A DNA stretch of 64,000 nucleotides from Acidaminococcus hominis (GCF_900291475.1 NZ_OLMM01000002.1:2899-66898); one strand, 5' to 3'; shown: positions 34,956 to 44,145, counted from the first letter of the stretch. Numbers and translations: made by a program. The notes: generated by a model not told the origin, from the letters alone.

Positions 34956-35109
34956 ATTTAGGTATAGTACGTGAATGGAAGCGGTCAAAATAGTTTACCG
35001 TATAATGCCGGACCAAGCTGCAAACGCTGGCCGGGTGCCAGGCTTCGCCCCTGCTGCGTTCTTTGGCCCCACAGGCAGAGATGCAGCAGCCGCTTTTTTG
35101 CATAAATTT

Positions 35110-35138
35110 AACGGGAAGTGCACCAGGCACTTCCCGTT
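35110..35138. terminator. Terminator of tyrS region
   Basis: AACGGGAAGTGC pairs with GCACTTCCCGTT. It lies about 20 bases past the tyrS stop; T-rich sequence occurs on both sides. Confidence 0.65.
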
Positions 35139-35159
35139 TCGCTTTTTATATACTGGCTC

Positions 35160-36386
35160 CTACTCTCTTTGGAGTCTGTAGTATTTTTTCTTGCCTTTGC
35201 GCAGGAGGACGCTGTCTTTGCCGGCAAAGAGCTCAGGGGTAACCTGGGTTTCTACGTCGGTAATTTTCACGTCGTCAATGCTCAGACCGTTTTGCTGCAT
35301 CAGCCGGCGGCCTTCACTCTTGGTGGCGATGACTTTGCGTTCTGCCAAAAGGTCCAGGAGTTTGGTGCCCAGGAGGTCATCGGTAACGGTGATGGTGGGT
35401 ACGTTGTCCATATTGCCGCCGTTGCTGAACAGGGCTTCTGCAGCACTCTTGGCTTTCTTGGCTTCTTCTTCACCGTGGACCAGTTTGGTCACTTCGTAGG
35501 CCAGGACCACTTTGGCTTCGTTAATGGCGGAGCCTTCCAGGTGGCTCAGGCGGCGTACTTCGTCCATGGGCAGGAAGGTAAGCAGGCTCAGGCACTTCTC
35601 TACATCGGCGTCGTCGATGTTTCTCCAGTATTGGTAGAAATCGTAGGGGGAGAATTTCTCCGGATCCAACCATACGGCGCCGCCTACGGTCTTACCCATT
35701 TTCTGGCCCTGGCTGTTGGTCAGCAGGGTGTTGGTCATGCAGTAGGCCGGCTGACGGTCCTTCCGGCGGATCAGTTCCACGCCGGCAATCATGTTGGACC
35801 ATTGGTCGTCGCCGCCCAGTTCCATGACACAGTTATATTTCTTGTGCAGGGTATAGAAGTCATAGGCCTGCATAATCATGTAGTTCATTTCAAAGAAGGA
35901 CAGTCCGGTGTCGCTGGCCAGTCTGTTCTTGTAGCAGTCAGCTGCCAGCATACGGTTTACGGAGAAATGGACGCCCACGGAACGCAGCATATCCACGTAG
36001 TTTAACTTCAGCAGCCAGTCGGCATTATTGGCCACAATGGCTTTACCGTCGGACAGGTCAATAAACCGGGCAATTTGCTTTTTGAAACATTCAATGTTGT
36101 GCTGAATGAATTCGGGGGTCAGCATCTTACGCATTTCGTTCTTGCCGCTGGGGTCCCCTACCATTCCGGTACCGCCGCCCAACAGGACGATGGGACGATG
36201 GCCAGCCCGCTGCATATGTGCCATTACCATCAAGGCAATAAAATGACCTACGTGCAGGCTATCTGCGGTGGGGTCAAAACCAATATAGAATGTGATTTTT
36301 TCCTTTTCCAGCAGTTCCCGGATTTCATCTTCATGGGACATCTGTTTCAGATATCCCCGTTCCTTCAATACGTCTAAAACGCTCAC
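35160..36386 (-). CDS. tyrS: Tyrosyl-tRNA synthetase
   Basis: About 408 residues; charges tRNA-Tyr. The class I HIGH motif appears as LHVGHF in [20 protein letters not shown], the KMSKS motif as [11 protein letters not shown], and the C-terminal S4 RNA-binding domain as [20 protein letters not shown]. Start is GTG at 36386, seven bases after AGGAGG; a TTG one codon upstream is also possible. The gap to mscL upstream is about 40 bases, so they may be co-transcribed. No T-box is seen in that short gap. Confidence 0.95.
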   Translation of the reverse strand: MSVLDVLKERGYLKQMSHEDEIRELLEKEKITFYIGFDPTADSLHVGHFIALMVMAHMQRAGHRPIVLLGGGTGMVGDPSGKNEMRKMLTPEFIQHNIECFKKQIARFIDLSDGKAIVANNADWLLKLNYVDMLRSVGVHFSVNRMLAADCYKNRLASDTGLSFFEMNYMIMQAYDFYTLHKKYNCVMELGGDDQWSNMIAGVELIRRKDRQPAYCMTNTLLTNSQGQKMGKTVGGAVWLDPEKFSPYDFYQYWRNIDDADVEKCLSLLTFLPMDEVRRLSHLEGSAINEAKVVLAYEVTKLVHGEEEAKKAKSAAEALFSNGGNMDNVPTITVTDDLLGTKLLDLLAERKVIATKSEGRRLMQQNGLSIDDVKITDVETQVTPELFAGKDSVLLRKGKKKYYRLQRE

Positions 36387-36428
36387 CAAACTTCCTCCTT
36401 ATTGTTTCGCGCCAATTGCGCTTGGTAA

Positions 36429-36875
36429 TTATTTTCCCTGAGGAGGGATTTCAGAGGTGCAGTGCGGGCAGCGGGTTGCTGCGGGATCCACTGGCATCTT
36501 GCAGAAAGGACACAGGGTTTCGGGTGCCTTGGGTGTTTCTTTCTTGAATTTGTTCAGTACAGAGATCAGGCAGAAAATAACGAAAGCCATAATGACAAAG
36601 TCGATGACGTTGGTCAGGAATTTGCCATAGGCGATAACCGGCAGTTTGGCTGCAGTTGCTTCGGCCAAGGTGTCCACTTTCTTGCTGGACAGATTAATAA
36701 AAAGATTGCTGAAATCCACCCCGCCAATCAACATACCCAAAGGAGGCATAATGATATCAGAAACGGCAGAAGCCACAATCTTACCGAAAGCGCCGCCGAT
36801 GATAACGCCGACTGCCATGTCAACTACGTTGCCTCTTAATGCAAATGCTTTAAACTCTTTTAAAAATTCTCCCAT
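36429..36875 (-). CDS. mscL: Large-conductance mechanosensitive channel
   Basis: A 148-residue inner-membrane channel that opens under osmotic downshock. It has MscL hallmarks: [20 protein letters not shown] with [20 protein letters not shown] as the first helix, the second helix around [20 protein letters not shown], and a C-terminal tail with a zinc-ribbon-like [18 protein letters not shown], seen in some Firmicute members. GAAGGGA precedes the ATG. It is upstream of tyrS on the same strand. Confidence 0.93.
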   Translation of the reverse strand: MGEFLKEFKAFALRGNVVDMAVGVIIGGAFGKIVASAVSDIIMPPLGMLIGGVDFSNLFINLSSKKVDTLAEATAAKLPVIAYGKFLTNVIDFVIMAFVIFCLISVLNKFKKETPKAPETLCPFCKMPVDPAATRCPHCTSEIPPQGK

Positions 36876-37031
36876 TGTATCCCTTCTTTCTCAATTTTCC
36901 ATGGCAATTCACGGAGTTATAACAAATTAATATCTGTTATTTACCTGTTATTATACTATACATTTTTTCCGTTCTCAAGCCTGGAAAACCAAAAAGTGTA
37001 AAAGGGCTATGTATAAATTCCTCAGGTTAGT

Positions 37032-37070
37032 AAAAGGCCTCCCCGCCGGACAAATCCGGCTGGGGAGGTC
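37032..37070 (-). terminator. Terminator of the VOC/EamA operon
   Basis: On the minus strand GACCTCCCCAGCCGGA pairs with TCCGGCGGGGAGGCC and ends in TTTTACT. It lies about 15 bases past the stop at 37085. Confidence 0.88.
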
Positions 37071-37084
37071 AGGTTTGCCTATGG

Positions 37085-37450
37085 TTATTTCTTAGGCGGC
37101 AGGATTTCCAGCCAGTAATTGTCCGGGTCCGTAATAAAATAAATTCCCATAGCCGGGTTTTCGAAGCAGATGCACCCCATTTTCTCATGCTTGGCATGGG
37201 CAGCGGCAAAATCATCGGTTTCAAAAGCCAGGTGGAATTCGTTATCTCCCAGATTATAGGGCTCTTTCCGGTCTTTGAGCCAGGTGAGTTCCAGCAGGTG
37301 GCTGGTAGTATGGTCACCCAGATAAACGATGGTGAAATCCGGGGCTTCAATCCGCCGGGCTTCTTCCAGGCCCAGGGCTTCCTTATAGAAGGCCAGGCTC
37401 TTTTGCAAATCCAGCACATTCAGATTGTTATGCACAAATTTAAAGTTCAT
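37085..37450 (-). CDS. VOC family protein (glyoxalase I-like)
   Basis: A 121-residue metal-binding protein of the vicinal oxygen chelate fold. The first beta-alpha unit starts MNFKFVHNNLNVLDLQKSLA, with candidate ligands His7 and the Glu of LLELTW; the second half has NEFHLAFETDD and DNYWLEILPP. The pattern matches lactoylglutathione lyase-like proteins, but the true substrate is uncertain. AGGTGT precedes ATG 37450. The EamA stop overlaps the region directly upstream, so they form one operon. Confidence 0.85.
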   Translation of the reverse strand: MNFKFVHNNLNVLDLQKSLAFYKEALGLEEARRIEAPDFTIVYLGDHTTSHLLELTWLKDRKEPYNLGDNEFHLAFETDDFAAAHAKHEKMGCICFENPAMGIYFITDPDNYWLEILPPKK

Positions 37451-37451
37451 G

Positions 37452-38420
37452 TTACACCTCATTTTCCGTATTCATCGCTGCCTTTTTAGCGGCCAGGCTT
37501 TGTTTCCGCTTGGAAGCCAGGGAGAAGCAGGAGCCCAACAGAATCAGACCGATGCCCACCTGCATATTCAGGGTGATGGGTTCACCGATGAACAGCCAGG
37601 CCATAAAAGAGGTCAGAATGGGTTTAATGTAGAAGGCCAGGGAGGCCGTAGCCGGGTTGGTATATTCCATGGCCAGGAAATAGCTGGCGTAGCCTACACC
37701 GGTTACCATCACGGCAATATAGGCCAGGGGCGGAATATGGGCCCAGGTCAGGCCTGCAATAATGGGAATGTGGGTAAAGACCTTCAGGCCGGTATCCAGC
37801 AGCAAATCCCGCACTGCGGGCAATTCCGTCAGGTAAATCAGCACAAACATTTCCAGGCTGCCGCACAGGAAACTGAAGCTGGTCATGGCAATGCCGCCAA
37901 ACCGCTGGCTCTTTTTCCGGCCGGCAATACCATACAAAGCAAAAAATACGGCAGAAAGCAGAATCAGGATAATGCTCAGTTCGTTGCCTGCCAGGTTGGT
38001 AGGATCAGCAATGCAGACAATCCCGGCAAAACTGGCAATCAGGGACAACACGGTAAGCTTGTCAATGGGCTCTCCCAGCAGAAAGTAGGCAAACAGCACC
38101 ACAAATACCGGGTTGCAGCTGAAAATAACGCCGGCAACGGAAGCTTTGCCATAGACCACGGCCAATTGGTAGAGGATCATGCTGACCACAACACCCAAGA
38201 AGCCGGTAAAGCAGAAAAAGCCCATATCCTGCTTATTCAGGGTCACATTGCGTTTTTTCAGGGCCTTCAGGGCCATGGGCAAAAGCACCAAGCCGCCAAT
38301 CAGGAAGCGTAAGAAGGTGATCTGCACAGGATGGAATACTCCGGCATAGAATTTCAGAACCGTTTCCATGGTTCCAAACAATACGGCCGTTACCAATACG
38401 AAAAAATATCCCTTATTCAC
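37452..38420 (-). CDS. EamA/DMT family transporter
   Basis: A 322-residue inner-membrane protein with about ten helices in two EamA repeats. The first is LVTAVLFGTMETVLKFYAGV and RFLIGGLVLLPMALK; the second contains ILILLSAVFFALYGIAGRK and YIKPILTSFMAWLFIGEPIT. Family members export metabolites or amino acids. Start is GTG 38420, with GAGGGG about 12 bases upstream. It is followed directly by the VOC protein gene. Confidence 0.87.
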   Translation of the reverse strand: MNKGYFFVLVTAVLFGTMETVLKFYAGVFHPVQITFLRFLIGGLVLLPMALKALKKRNVTLNKQDMGFFCFTGFLGVVVSMILYQLAVVYGKASVAGVIFSCNPVFVVLFAYFLLGEPIDKLTVLSLIASFAGIVCIADPTNLAGNELSIILILLSAVFFALYGIAGRKKSQRFGGIAMTSFSFLCGSLEMFVLIYLTELPAVRDLLLDTGLKVFTHIPIIAGLTWAHIPPLAYIAVMVTGVGYASYFLAMEYTNPATASLAFYIKPILTSFMAWLFIGEPITLNMQVGIGLILLGSCFSLASKRKQSLAAKKAAMNTENEV

Positions 38421-38454
38421 TTGTTAGATTCCCCTCTATTTGTATTGGCTGGGA

Positions 38455-39372
38455 TTATTCTTCTCCAAGAATGCGGACTTCGGGCTCCAGCCATACGCCG
38501 CTGACCGCAAACACTTTCTCCCGGATCTGGGCCATCAGCTCCAAAATTTCGGAAGCGGTAGCGTGACCACAGTTGATCACAAATCCAGTATGTTTTTCAG
38601 ACACTTGTGCGTCCCCTACCCGGTAGCCCCGGAGACCGGCCTGATCAATCAGGGCGGCGGCAAAGTGGCCCGGAGGACGCTTGAAGGTGCTTCCCGCACT
38701 GGGGAAGTTCAGAGGCTGCTTGGTCAGGCGCTTCTGGGTAAAAGTATCCATGGCGGCGCAGATTTCCGGGGTATTGCCCGGCTTCAGCGCCAATTCGGCT
38801 TCCAACAGCATATCGCCGCTGTCCTGGAGGGCCGTATGACGATAGCTGAAGGCCAATTCTTCGTGGGACAGGGTCTTCAGATTACCAGCCGCATCAATAA
38901 CGGTGGCAGAATTCACCAGCTCCCCGATTTCTCCGCCGTAGGCACCTGCGTTCATCACCACAGCACCGCCCAGAGAGCCGGGAATGCCAATGGCAAATTC
39001 CAAACCGCTGAGACCATATTCTGCAGCTCGGGCAGCCAGGGTGCTTAAAGAAACCCCTGCCTGGCAGCGGATGGTGTTGGAAGAATCCACCCGGGACAGT
39101 TCCCGAAGGCTATTGCCCAATTTAATGACCACGCCGCGAATGCCTTTATCCCGCACCAGCAGGTTGGACCCGTTGCCCATCACTACCAGGGGCAGGGCTT
39201 CGGCCTGGATGGCCTTCAGCAGCTCCGGCAGGCCATCAATGGTATCGGGGGTAATGAGTACGTCCGCCGGTCCGCCCACCCGAAAGGAGGTGTGCCGGGC
39301 CATAGGAGCATTCAATTGATACTTCCCCGGAAAATTTCTTTCCAAGTAGGAAAGGAAAGGCTGCATTCCCAT
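38455..39372 (-). CDS. murB: UDP-N-acetylenolpyruvoylglucosamine reductase
   Basis: A 305-residue FAD enzyme that makes UDP-MurNAc for peptidoglycan. It shows the MurB signature ARHTSFRVGGPADVL, FAD-binding VVMGNGSNLLVRDKG and GIPGSLGGAVVMNAGAYGGE, the catalytic Ser in FPSAGSTFKRPPG, and a C-terminal Glu. Its ATG overlaps the end of the ylbF gene, so the two are coupled. Confidence 0.95.
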   Translation of the reverse strand: MGMQPFLSYLERNFPGKYQLNAPMARHTSFRVGGPADVLITPDTIDGLPELLKAIQAEALPLVVMGNGSNLLVRDKGIRGVVIKLGNSLRELSRVDSSNTIRCQAGVSLSTLAARAAEYGLSGLEFAIGIPGSLGGAVVMNAGAYGGEIGELVNSATVIDAAGNLKTLSHEELAFSYRHTALQDSGDMLLEAELALKPGNTPEICAAMDTFTQKRLTKQPLNFPSAGSTFKRPPGHFAAALIDQAGLRGYRVGDAQVSEKHTGFVINCGHATASEILELMAQIREKVFAVSGVWLEPEVRILGEE

Positions 39373-39707
39373 TATTCAACAGCTTCCTTAATGGTGTCGC
39401 CCAGAGTTTTGGACAAATCGCCAATCATCATTTGAAAACGGATGTAGTTTTGGATGTATTCGCTGGCTACAGGATTGAGCTGCAACACGCCGTACAGCTT
39501 CTGCATCTTTTCGATTTGTTCTTTTGGGGGTTCTTTGCCTTGGTATTGGAGCAGTTCAATTTCAGATTTTTGTTTCAGAAAGTCTTTTACCAAGGGTTCG
39601 GCACTGCTGTCACCCTTCAGTTTGGCTTTCACGTCCTGCATCATTTTGTACTCGTGGGATTCTTTGATGGCTTTGCAAAGGTTATTCATTTCATCATATA
39701 CGTTCAT
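39372..39707 (-). CDS. ylbF: YlbF/YmcA family protein
   Basis: A 111-residue, mostly helical protein matching the YlbF family (NNLCKAIKESHEYKMMQDVK with a following coiled-coil-like helix and QLNPVASEYIQNYIRFQMMI). In Bacillus these proteins act with RNase Y and in developmental control. Whether that role holds here is unknown, and YmcA and YaaT are not in the window. AGGAGGA precedes the ATG. It overlaps murB downstream. Confidence 0.85.
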   Translation of the reverse strand: MNVYDEMNNLCKAIKESHEYKMMQDVKAKLKGDSSAEPLVKDFLKQKSEIELLQYQGKEPPKEQIEKMQKLYGVLQLNPVASEYIQNYIRFQMMIGDLSKTLGDTIKEAVE

Positions 39708-39798
39708 AGGGTCTTCCTCCTAATATATAGTAGATATTCTGTTTGTATTGTACCATACACCGCACAAACAGCCAAATTATTATAGCACGTCTGTATTT

Positions 39799-40839
39799 TT
39801 ATTGCACCTGTACATTGAGAATTTGATAGCGGCTGCCGGCATCGTAGTCAAAATGCCACCATTCCATATCGCTGCCGGTAAAGCCGGCCAGGGTCATCTG
39901 CTGCCGCAAAAGATCCCGGAGCCAGCGCTGCTTTTGGGTGCCGCCGGGGAACTGGGCGTATTGGGCCGGGGAGAGCTCGTCAAAGTCGGAAATCATCGGT
40001 ACTTCCGCGCCAGAGCTCAGGTCGTACAGGCTCACGTCCACCGAACGGCCGGAATTGTGGGAATAGCCTTCTTCGGCCTTGGGCAGCATGGCGGCATTTT
40101 TGGTGCCAAGAGCAAGGGTGGCGGTCTTAAAGTCGCTCCAGGAGCGGTAGGCTTCCCAGATAACCAAGCCATAGCCGTAGGGTTTCAGGGCCGTCTGCAC
40201 CCGTCCCAGGGCCTGGGCTGCATTCCGGTCCAAATAGGCATGGGTGCTGGTGACCAGCGGCGTACCAAACAGGTTGTTGTCCGTGGTATAGCGCAGGTCG
40301 TACTGCAGACCGGGAACTACGGAGCTCAGCTCCACCAGGTCAGCGGTCTTGTCGTAGGGCAGGTTGGGCGGCGCAGCCTTTTGGGCTTCCTGCCGCAGCT
40401 GGTCCATAGGGGCCGCTGGGGTAATCCGGATGGGCTTGCCGTTTTCACCGCCGGCAAAGTACCGGGTGTAGCTTCTTTGGCCAATGACCAGGCTGATGCC
40501 CTGCCCCCGGGAGTCCCGGTCAAAGCGTATGTCGTTTTCCGCATCGGTATTGGGCCCCACTTCCCGCAGGGCATAGGAATCGTAATGGTTCTTGGTCAGG
40601 GCAAATTCGTTGCTTTGGGTGAAGTCCTTATCTCCCTGCTGGAACCGATACAGGATTTCCAGGTGGCCGTCCCGCTCCCGTACCGCCAGAGATTCCCCGC
40701 CTGAACGGTAGAAGCCAATCAGGGCGGCTTCATCCTGGGGCAGTTCTTCCGGCTGCCAGACGGCAGCCAGGGCGGTGCAGGAAAGGCTCAGGCTAAGGCA
40801 CAGGGCCCCAGCCAGGGCAGTGAGTTTCGTATGCTTCAT
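39799..40839 (-). CDS. Secreted D-Ala-D-Ala dipeptidase (VanX-like, M15D)
   Basis: A 346-residue protein with a signal peptide (LTALAGALCLSLSLSCTALA). About 120 residues of an unassigned N-terminal domain are followed by an M15D peptidase domain. Zinc ligands are His and Asp in GYSHNSGRSVDVSLYDLSSG and His in MEWWHFDYD. Substrate-binding region: LQYDLRYTTDNNLFGTP. Such enzymes cleave D-Ala-D-Ala. Start ATG 40839 follows AAAGGAGG; the frame is open upstream only as a shadow of the kinase gene. It sits 13 bases after the histidine kinase, resembling vanRSX order without vanH or vanA. Confidence 0.88.
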   Translation of the reverse strand: MKHTKLTALAGALCLSLSLSCTALAAVWQPEELPQDEAALIGFYRSGGESLAVRERDGHLEILYRFQQGDKDFTQSNEFALTKNHYDSYALREVGPNTDAENDIRFDRDSRGQGISLVIGQRSYTRYFAGGENGKPIRITPAAPMDQLRQEAQKAAPPNLPYDKTADLVELSSVVPGLQYDLRYTTDNNLFGTPLVTSTHAYLDRNAAQALGRVQTALKPYGYGLVIWEAYRSWSDFKTATLALGTKNAAMLPKAEEGYSHNSGRSVDVSLYDLSSGAEVPMISDFDELSPAQYAQFPGGTQKQRWLRDLLRQQMTLAGFTGSDMEWWHFDYDAGSRYQILNVQVQ

Positions 40840-40852
40840 GGAGATTCCTCCT

Positions 40853-42472
40853 TTACTTCTCGATGGTATCGTCGTCCGGCAGAGGGTGAACATTTTCCAC
40901 CACTTCTGCCTCCCGGGTGGTGCCGGGCTGGGGCGCATGCTGGTCACAGGGCGGGAAAGTAATGACAAAGCTGGTTCCCTTCCCCACCTGGCTTTGGACT
41001 TGGACCTTGGCCTTGTGGATCCGGATGATTTCCCGGCCGATGGCAAGGCCCAGGCCGGTACCCGGAATATGCCGGGAATGGGATTTGTCCGCCTTGTAGA
41101 ACCGTTCCCAAATGTAGGGAATGTCCTCCTCGGGGATGCCATAGCCCTGATCGCTGACAGTGAGCTCGGTGCTTTGGTCCGGATTTTGGGTGACCTTGAA
41201 GGTAATCACCGAGCTGTCCGGAGAGTACTTCATGGCGTTGTCCCCCAGGATCATCACCAGCTGGTACAGCCGGTCTCCGTTGCCATAGACGTACAGGCTG
41301 TCGTCCAGGTACCGGTCCAGGCGGATGTCCCGCTGATGGGCTCGGCCTTCCAGCATATTTACCACGGCTTCCACTACCTGGGCCAAGGGAATGGGTTCCA
41401 TTTCTTCCCCTTCTCCCTTCTGCAGCCGGCTGATATCCAGCAGTTCGTTAATCAGCCGCTCCAGGCGCAGGGTTTCATCGTTGATCAGCTTGCGGTATTT
41501 TTTGATGTCTTCGGGATCCGTAATGGTTCCGTCAGAAATGGCTTCATTATAGCCTTGGATAATGGTAATGGGAGTCCGAAGCTCGTGGGATACGTTAGCC
41601 ACAAAGTCCCGGCGCATCTTTTCCATTTTTTTCGTTTTCAGTACGAACTGTTCCAGGTCCCGGCTCAGAGAGTTCAGGGAGCGGCCCAGGTCAGCAATTT
41701 CGTCGTCCCCGTCTACAATGACCTTCAGGGAATAATCCCCAGAAGCTATGGCCTTGGCGCTGTTTTTCATGGAAATCAGGGGCTGGACCATGCGTTTGGT
41801 CAGGCTGCGGACGATAACCATGCTGATAATCAGGGCGATAATCCCCACGCCAATGGTGTACAGGTAAATATCCTTTAGAACCTTATTCAGGCCCCCAATG
41901 GAAGAGGCCAAGAGAATGGCGCCGGTCTGAAGGCCGTGGGAATCGGTAAGGGGCAAACCCACCATCAGCACCTGTTCCTTATAATAGGGGTGGAAAATCC
42001 GGGCGTTCACCCGGTCACCATGGTATACCTGGGTGATGATGTCCTTCACCTGGTCGCTTAGAGGCCCGCCGTCCCGGAGCTGCTGGTCGATGGCGGTAAT
42101 GGACTTCTGCCATTTTTCCCGGCGCTTGGCTTCCCGCTCCAGGTTGGAGGGAGAGGCTGCTTCGCCATCTTCGGACGAAGATTCGGAGGCACCAATGAGC
42201 TCGTACTGGGTATTGAACAACCAGATCCGGGCACCAATCAGCTGGTCCATAGAGGTCAGGTACTGGCGCAGGTTGGTCTTGTCCATGTCCATGGCATTGA
42301 AATACCGGACCATCATGGCCACCTGGCTGCCCTTGTCGTTCAGTTCGGCTTCCTTGGCCCTGAAGAAATAGTCGGTAATCAGATAAGACAGGCCAATGGA
42401 AATGCCCACGATAATAACCACAATAAGGCCCATGTAACTGTACATGAGCCTGGTTGATAATGACTTTTTCAC
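40853..42472 (-). CDS. Sensor histidine kinase
   Basis: A 539-residue membrane kinase. Helix 1 is near residues 8-35 (YSYMGLIVVIIVGISIGLSY). A periplasmic domain of about 150 residues ends at helix 2 (YTIGVGIIALIISMVIV), then come HAMP, HisKA with the phospho-His in FVANVSHELRTPITIIQGY, and an ATPase domain (GDNAMKYSPDSS, DQGYGIPEEDIPYIWERFYK, GTGLGLAIGREI). Start is GTG 42472, overlapping the response-regulator TGA. It presumably phosphorylates that partner and controls the VanX-like dipeptidase. The signal is unknown. Confidence 0.92.
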   Translation of the reverse strand: MKKSLSTRLMYSYMGLIVVIIVGISIGLSYLITDYFFRAKEAELNDKGSQVAMMVRYFNAMDMDKTNLRQYLTSMDQLIGARIWLFNTQYELIGASESSSEDGEAASPSNLEREAKRREKWQKSITAIDQQLRDGGPLSDQVKDIITQVYHGDRVNARIFHPYYKEQVLMVGLPLTDSHGLQTGAILLASSIGGLNKVLKDIYLYTIGVGIIALIISMVIVRSLTKRMVQPLISMKNSAKAIASGDYSLKVIVDGDDEIADLGRSLNSLSRDLEQFVLKTKKMEKMRRDFVANVSHELRTPITIIQGYNEAISDGTITDPEDIKKYRKLINDETLRLERLINELLDISRLQKGEGEEMEPIPLAQVVEAVVNMLEGRAHQRDIRLDRYLDDSLYVYGNGDRLYQLVMILGDNAMKYSPDSSVITFKVTQNPDQSTELTVSDQGYGIPEEDIPYIWERFYKADKSHSRHIPGTGLGLAIGREIIRIHKAKVQVQSQVGKGTSFVITFPPCDQHAPQPGTTREAEVVENVHPLPDDDTIEK

Positions 42473-43167
42473 TTTTTGACCTCGAACTTGTAGCCAACGC
42501 CCCAAACGGTCATGATATCCCAGCTAGAATCCGGGGGAATATCCAGTTTGTGACGCACCCGTTTGATATGGGTGTCTACGGTACGGGTATCGCCATAGTA
42601 GGTGTAGCCCCAAATCTTTTCCAGGAGCTGGTTCCGGGAGAACACGATGCCGGGGTTGGAGGCCAGGCACCACAGCAGTTCCATTTCCTTGGCGGTGAAG
42701 GTAATTTCCCGACCGAAAGCAACGACTCTGTATTCACTCAAGTTGATCATCAGGTTGGGATACTCCAGGACCTGCTTGTTGGAGCTGGAGATGGACTGGC
42801 TGGTACGCCGCAGCACAGCCTTGACCCGAGCCACCACCTCACGGGTATTGAAGGGTTTGGAGATGTAATCGTCCGCACCAATTTCCAGACCCAGGATGCG
42901 GTCATCGTCGGAATCTTTGGCGGTGAGCATGATAATAGGCACATCAGAAATCTTCCGGACCTGTTTGCATACTTCCAGGCCGTCCAGCACGGGCATCATA
43001 ATATCCAGCAGGATAATGTCGGGTTTACCGGCCTGTACCTGCACCAGAGCTTCTGCTCCATCTGCTGCTTCAATGACTTTAAAGCCTTCTTTTTTGAAAT
43101 ACAGGCTCAAAATCTCACGAATCTGAGCCTCATCATCGGCAATCAATACGGTTTGTTGTCTTTCCAT
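42469..43167 (-). CDS. OmpR/PhoB family response regulator
   Basis: A 232-residue protein with a receiver domain and a winged-helix DNA-binding domain. The acidic pocket is in LIADDEAQIREIL, the phospho-Asp in IILLDIMMPVLDG, the conserved Thr in IIMLTAKDSDDD and Lys in ISKPFNTRE. The output domain contains TAKEMELLWCLASNPGIVFS, VDTHIKRVRHKL and VWGVGYKFEV. I chose ATG 43167 after GAGGGG; the frame opens 22 codons earlier. It is first in an operon with the histidine kinase (4-base overlap) and the dipeptidase. Confidence 0.93.
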   Translation of the reverse strand: MERQQTVLIADDEAQIREILSLYFKKEGFKVIEAADGAEALVQVQAGKPDIILLDIMMPVLDGLEVCKQVRKISDVPIIMLTAKDSDDDRILGLEIGADDYISKPFNTREVVARVKAVLRRTSQSISSSNKQVLEYPNLMINLSEYRVVAFGREITFTAKEMELLWCLASNPGIVFSRNQLLEKIWGYTYYGDTRTVDTHIKRVRHKLDIPPDSSWDIMTVWGVGYKFEVKK

Positions 43168-43320
43168 AGTTAATACCCCTCTGTTCTGGCAGAAAACTGC
43201 CGGATTGATGGGCCGCCTTTTACGGCTGTCCAAGGGCCCTAAAGGAAAACCTCAGGGCGGAACATTCCCCTTATTATACCTGTTTTTAGCAAAAAGGGAC
43301 GTGTTTTTTAGAAAAATACT

Positions 43321-43737
43321 TTAGATTTTTTTGCGCATCCACTGATGAGGTACGCCTTCCTCGTCTTCAACGGGCCCGTACTCCTGGTAACCCAGGGTAT
43401 GGTAAAAATGCTGGGCCCGGCATTGGGCGTGGAGAATCACGGACTGACCGCCCAGGGCAGCAACGGCCTTTTCGCTTTCTTCCACTACGACAGAGCCTAA
43501 TCCGGTTCCCCGGCGGCTTTTGTCCACACAGATGCGGCCCAGAATATACTTCTGAGGTGCGTCTCCAGGAAAGAAGCGGCTGCAGGCCACAGGCTGGTCT
43601 CCGTCAAAAAGCACTCCATGGGTGCAGGTCTTGTCTACATCATCGAATTCCACCTGAAAGCCCTGTTCTTTGACGAAAACGGCTTCCCGCAGGGCCTTGG
43701 CCTCTGGAGGAAGGAAAGCATAGGTTTTAAATTCCAT
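43321..43737 (-). CDS. GNAT family N-acetyltransferase (ElaA-like)
   Basis: A 138-residue acetyltransferase. The region REAVFVKEQGFQVEFDDVDK is typical of ElaA-like members, and the acetyl-CoA loop is ICVDKSRRGTGLGSVVVEES. The end has AQHFYHTLGYQEYGPVEDEE followed by HQWMRKK. AAAGGAGAG precedes the ATG. It stands alone between the two-component operon and copy D of the structured element. The substrate is unknown. Confidence 0.88.
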   Translation of the reverse strand: MEFKTYAFLPPEAKALREAVFVKEQGFQVEFDDVDKTCTHGVLFDGDQPVACSRFFPGDAPQKYILGRICVDKSRRGTGLGSVVVEESEKAVAALGGQSVILHAQCRAQHFYHTLGYQEYGPVEDEEGVPHQWMRKKI

Positions 43738-43973
43738 ATGGGTAAGTCTCTCCTTTGCGAATGGGCAGCGTGCTAAACAGCACTCCCGTAGTAATTATTC
43801 GAGCTAATAGATGGGATTCCTTTTCCTGCTGGAGCAGGATTTTTTATACAAAATACATTTTGCATAGGATACTGCAAAAAGATGAAAATTGTGTGAAGAT
43901 ATGGGAAAAAGTTTTCAGCTTTGGAAACTGCTTGTGAAACTCCGTCAGTCAACAGCTGGAAAAAAGTTGGTTG

Positions 43974-44127
43974 AACCTCCTCAGTCAGCCCCGCAACGCT
44001 TTGCGGTCGCATCCAAATATCCTTACAAGTTGACCAGGGATATTTGGAACATGCGACCCATGTGATAGCAGCCCAAGAAGCAAGCCCGTAGGGCGCAGCT
44101 GATTGGAGAGCGGCGAACCACTAAGGA
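43974..44127 (-). repeat. Structured intergenic element, copy D
   Basis: Minus-strand copy. Helix 1 is GGTCGCAT (44005-44012) / ATGCGACC (44051-44058). Helix 2 is CCAAATATCC (44013-44022) / GGATATTTGG (44038-44047), with the 3-nt bulge at 44048-44050. The core continues with GCTATCACATGG and GTGGTTCGCCG on the minus strand. The end motif is AACCTCCTCAGTCAG (43974-43988), and a weaker second copy (AAACTCCGTCAGTCA) lies at about 43937-43951. The whole 43738-44145 gap shows no gene. Confidence 0.75.
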
Positions 44128-44145
44128 GACCAATAAGCAAAAAGT

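Noticed and set aside
36390-36428. T-box leader before tyrS
   Set aside because: The gap is only about 40 bases and no T-box motif is present.
40840-41142. N-terminal extension of the VanX-like protein
   Set aside because: It overlaps the kinase gene; a signal peptide and AAAGGAGG mark the start at 40839.
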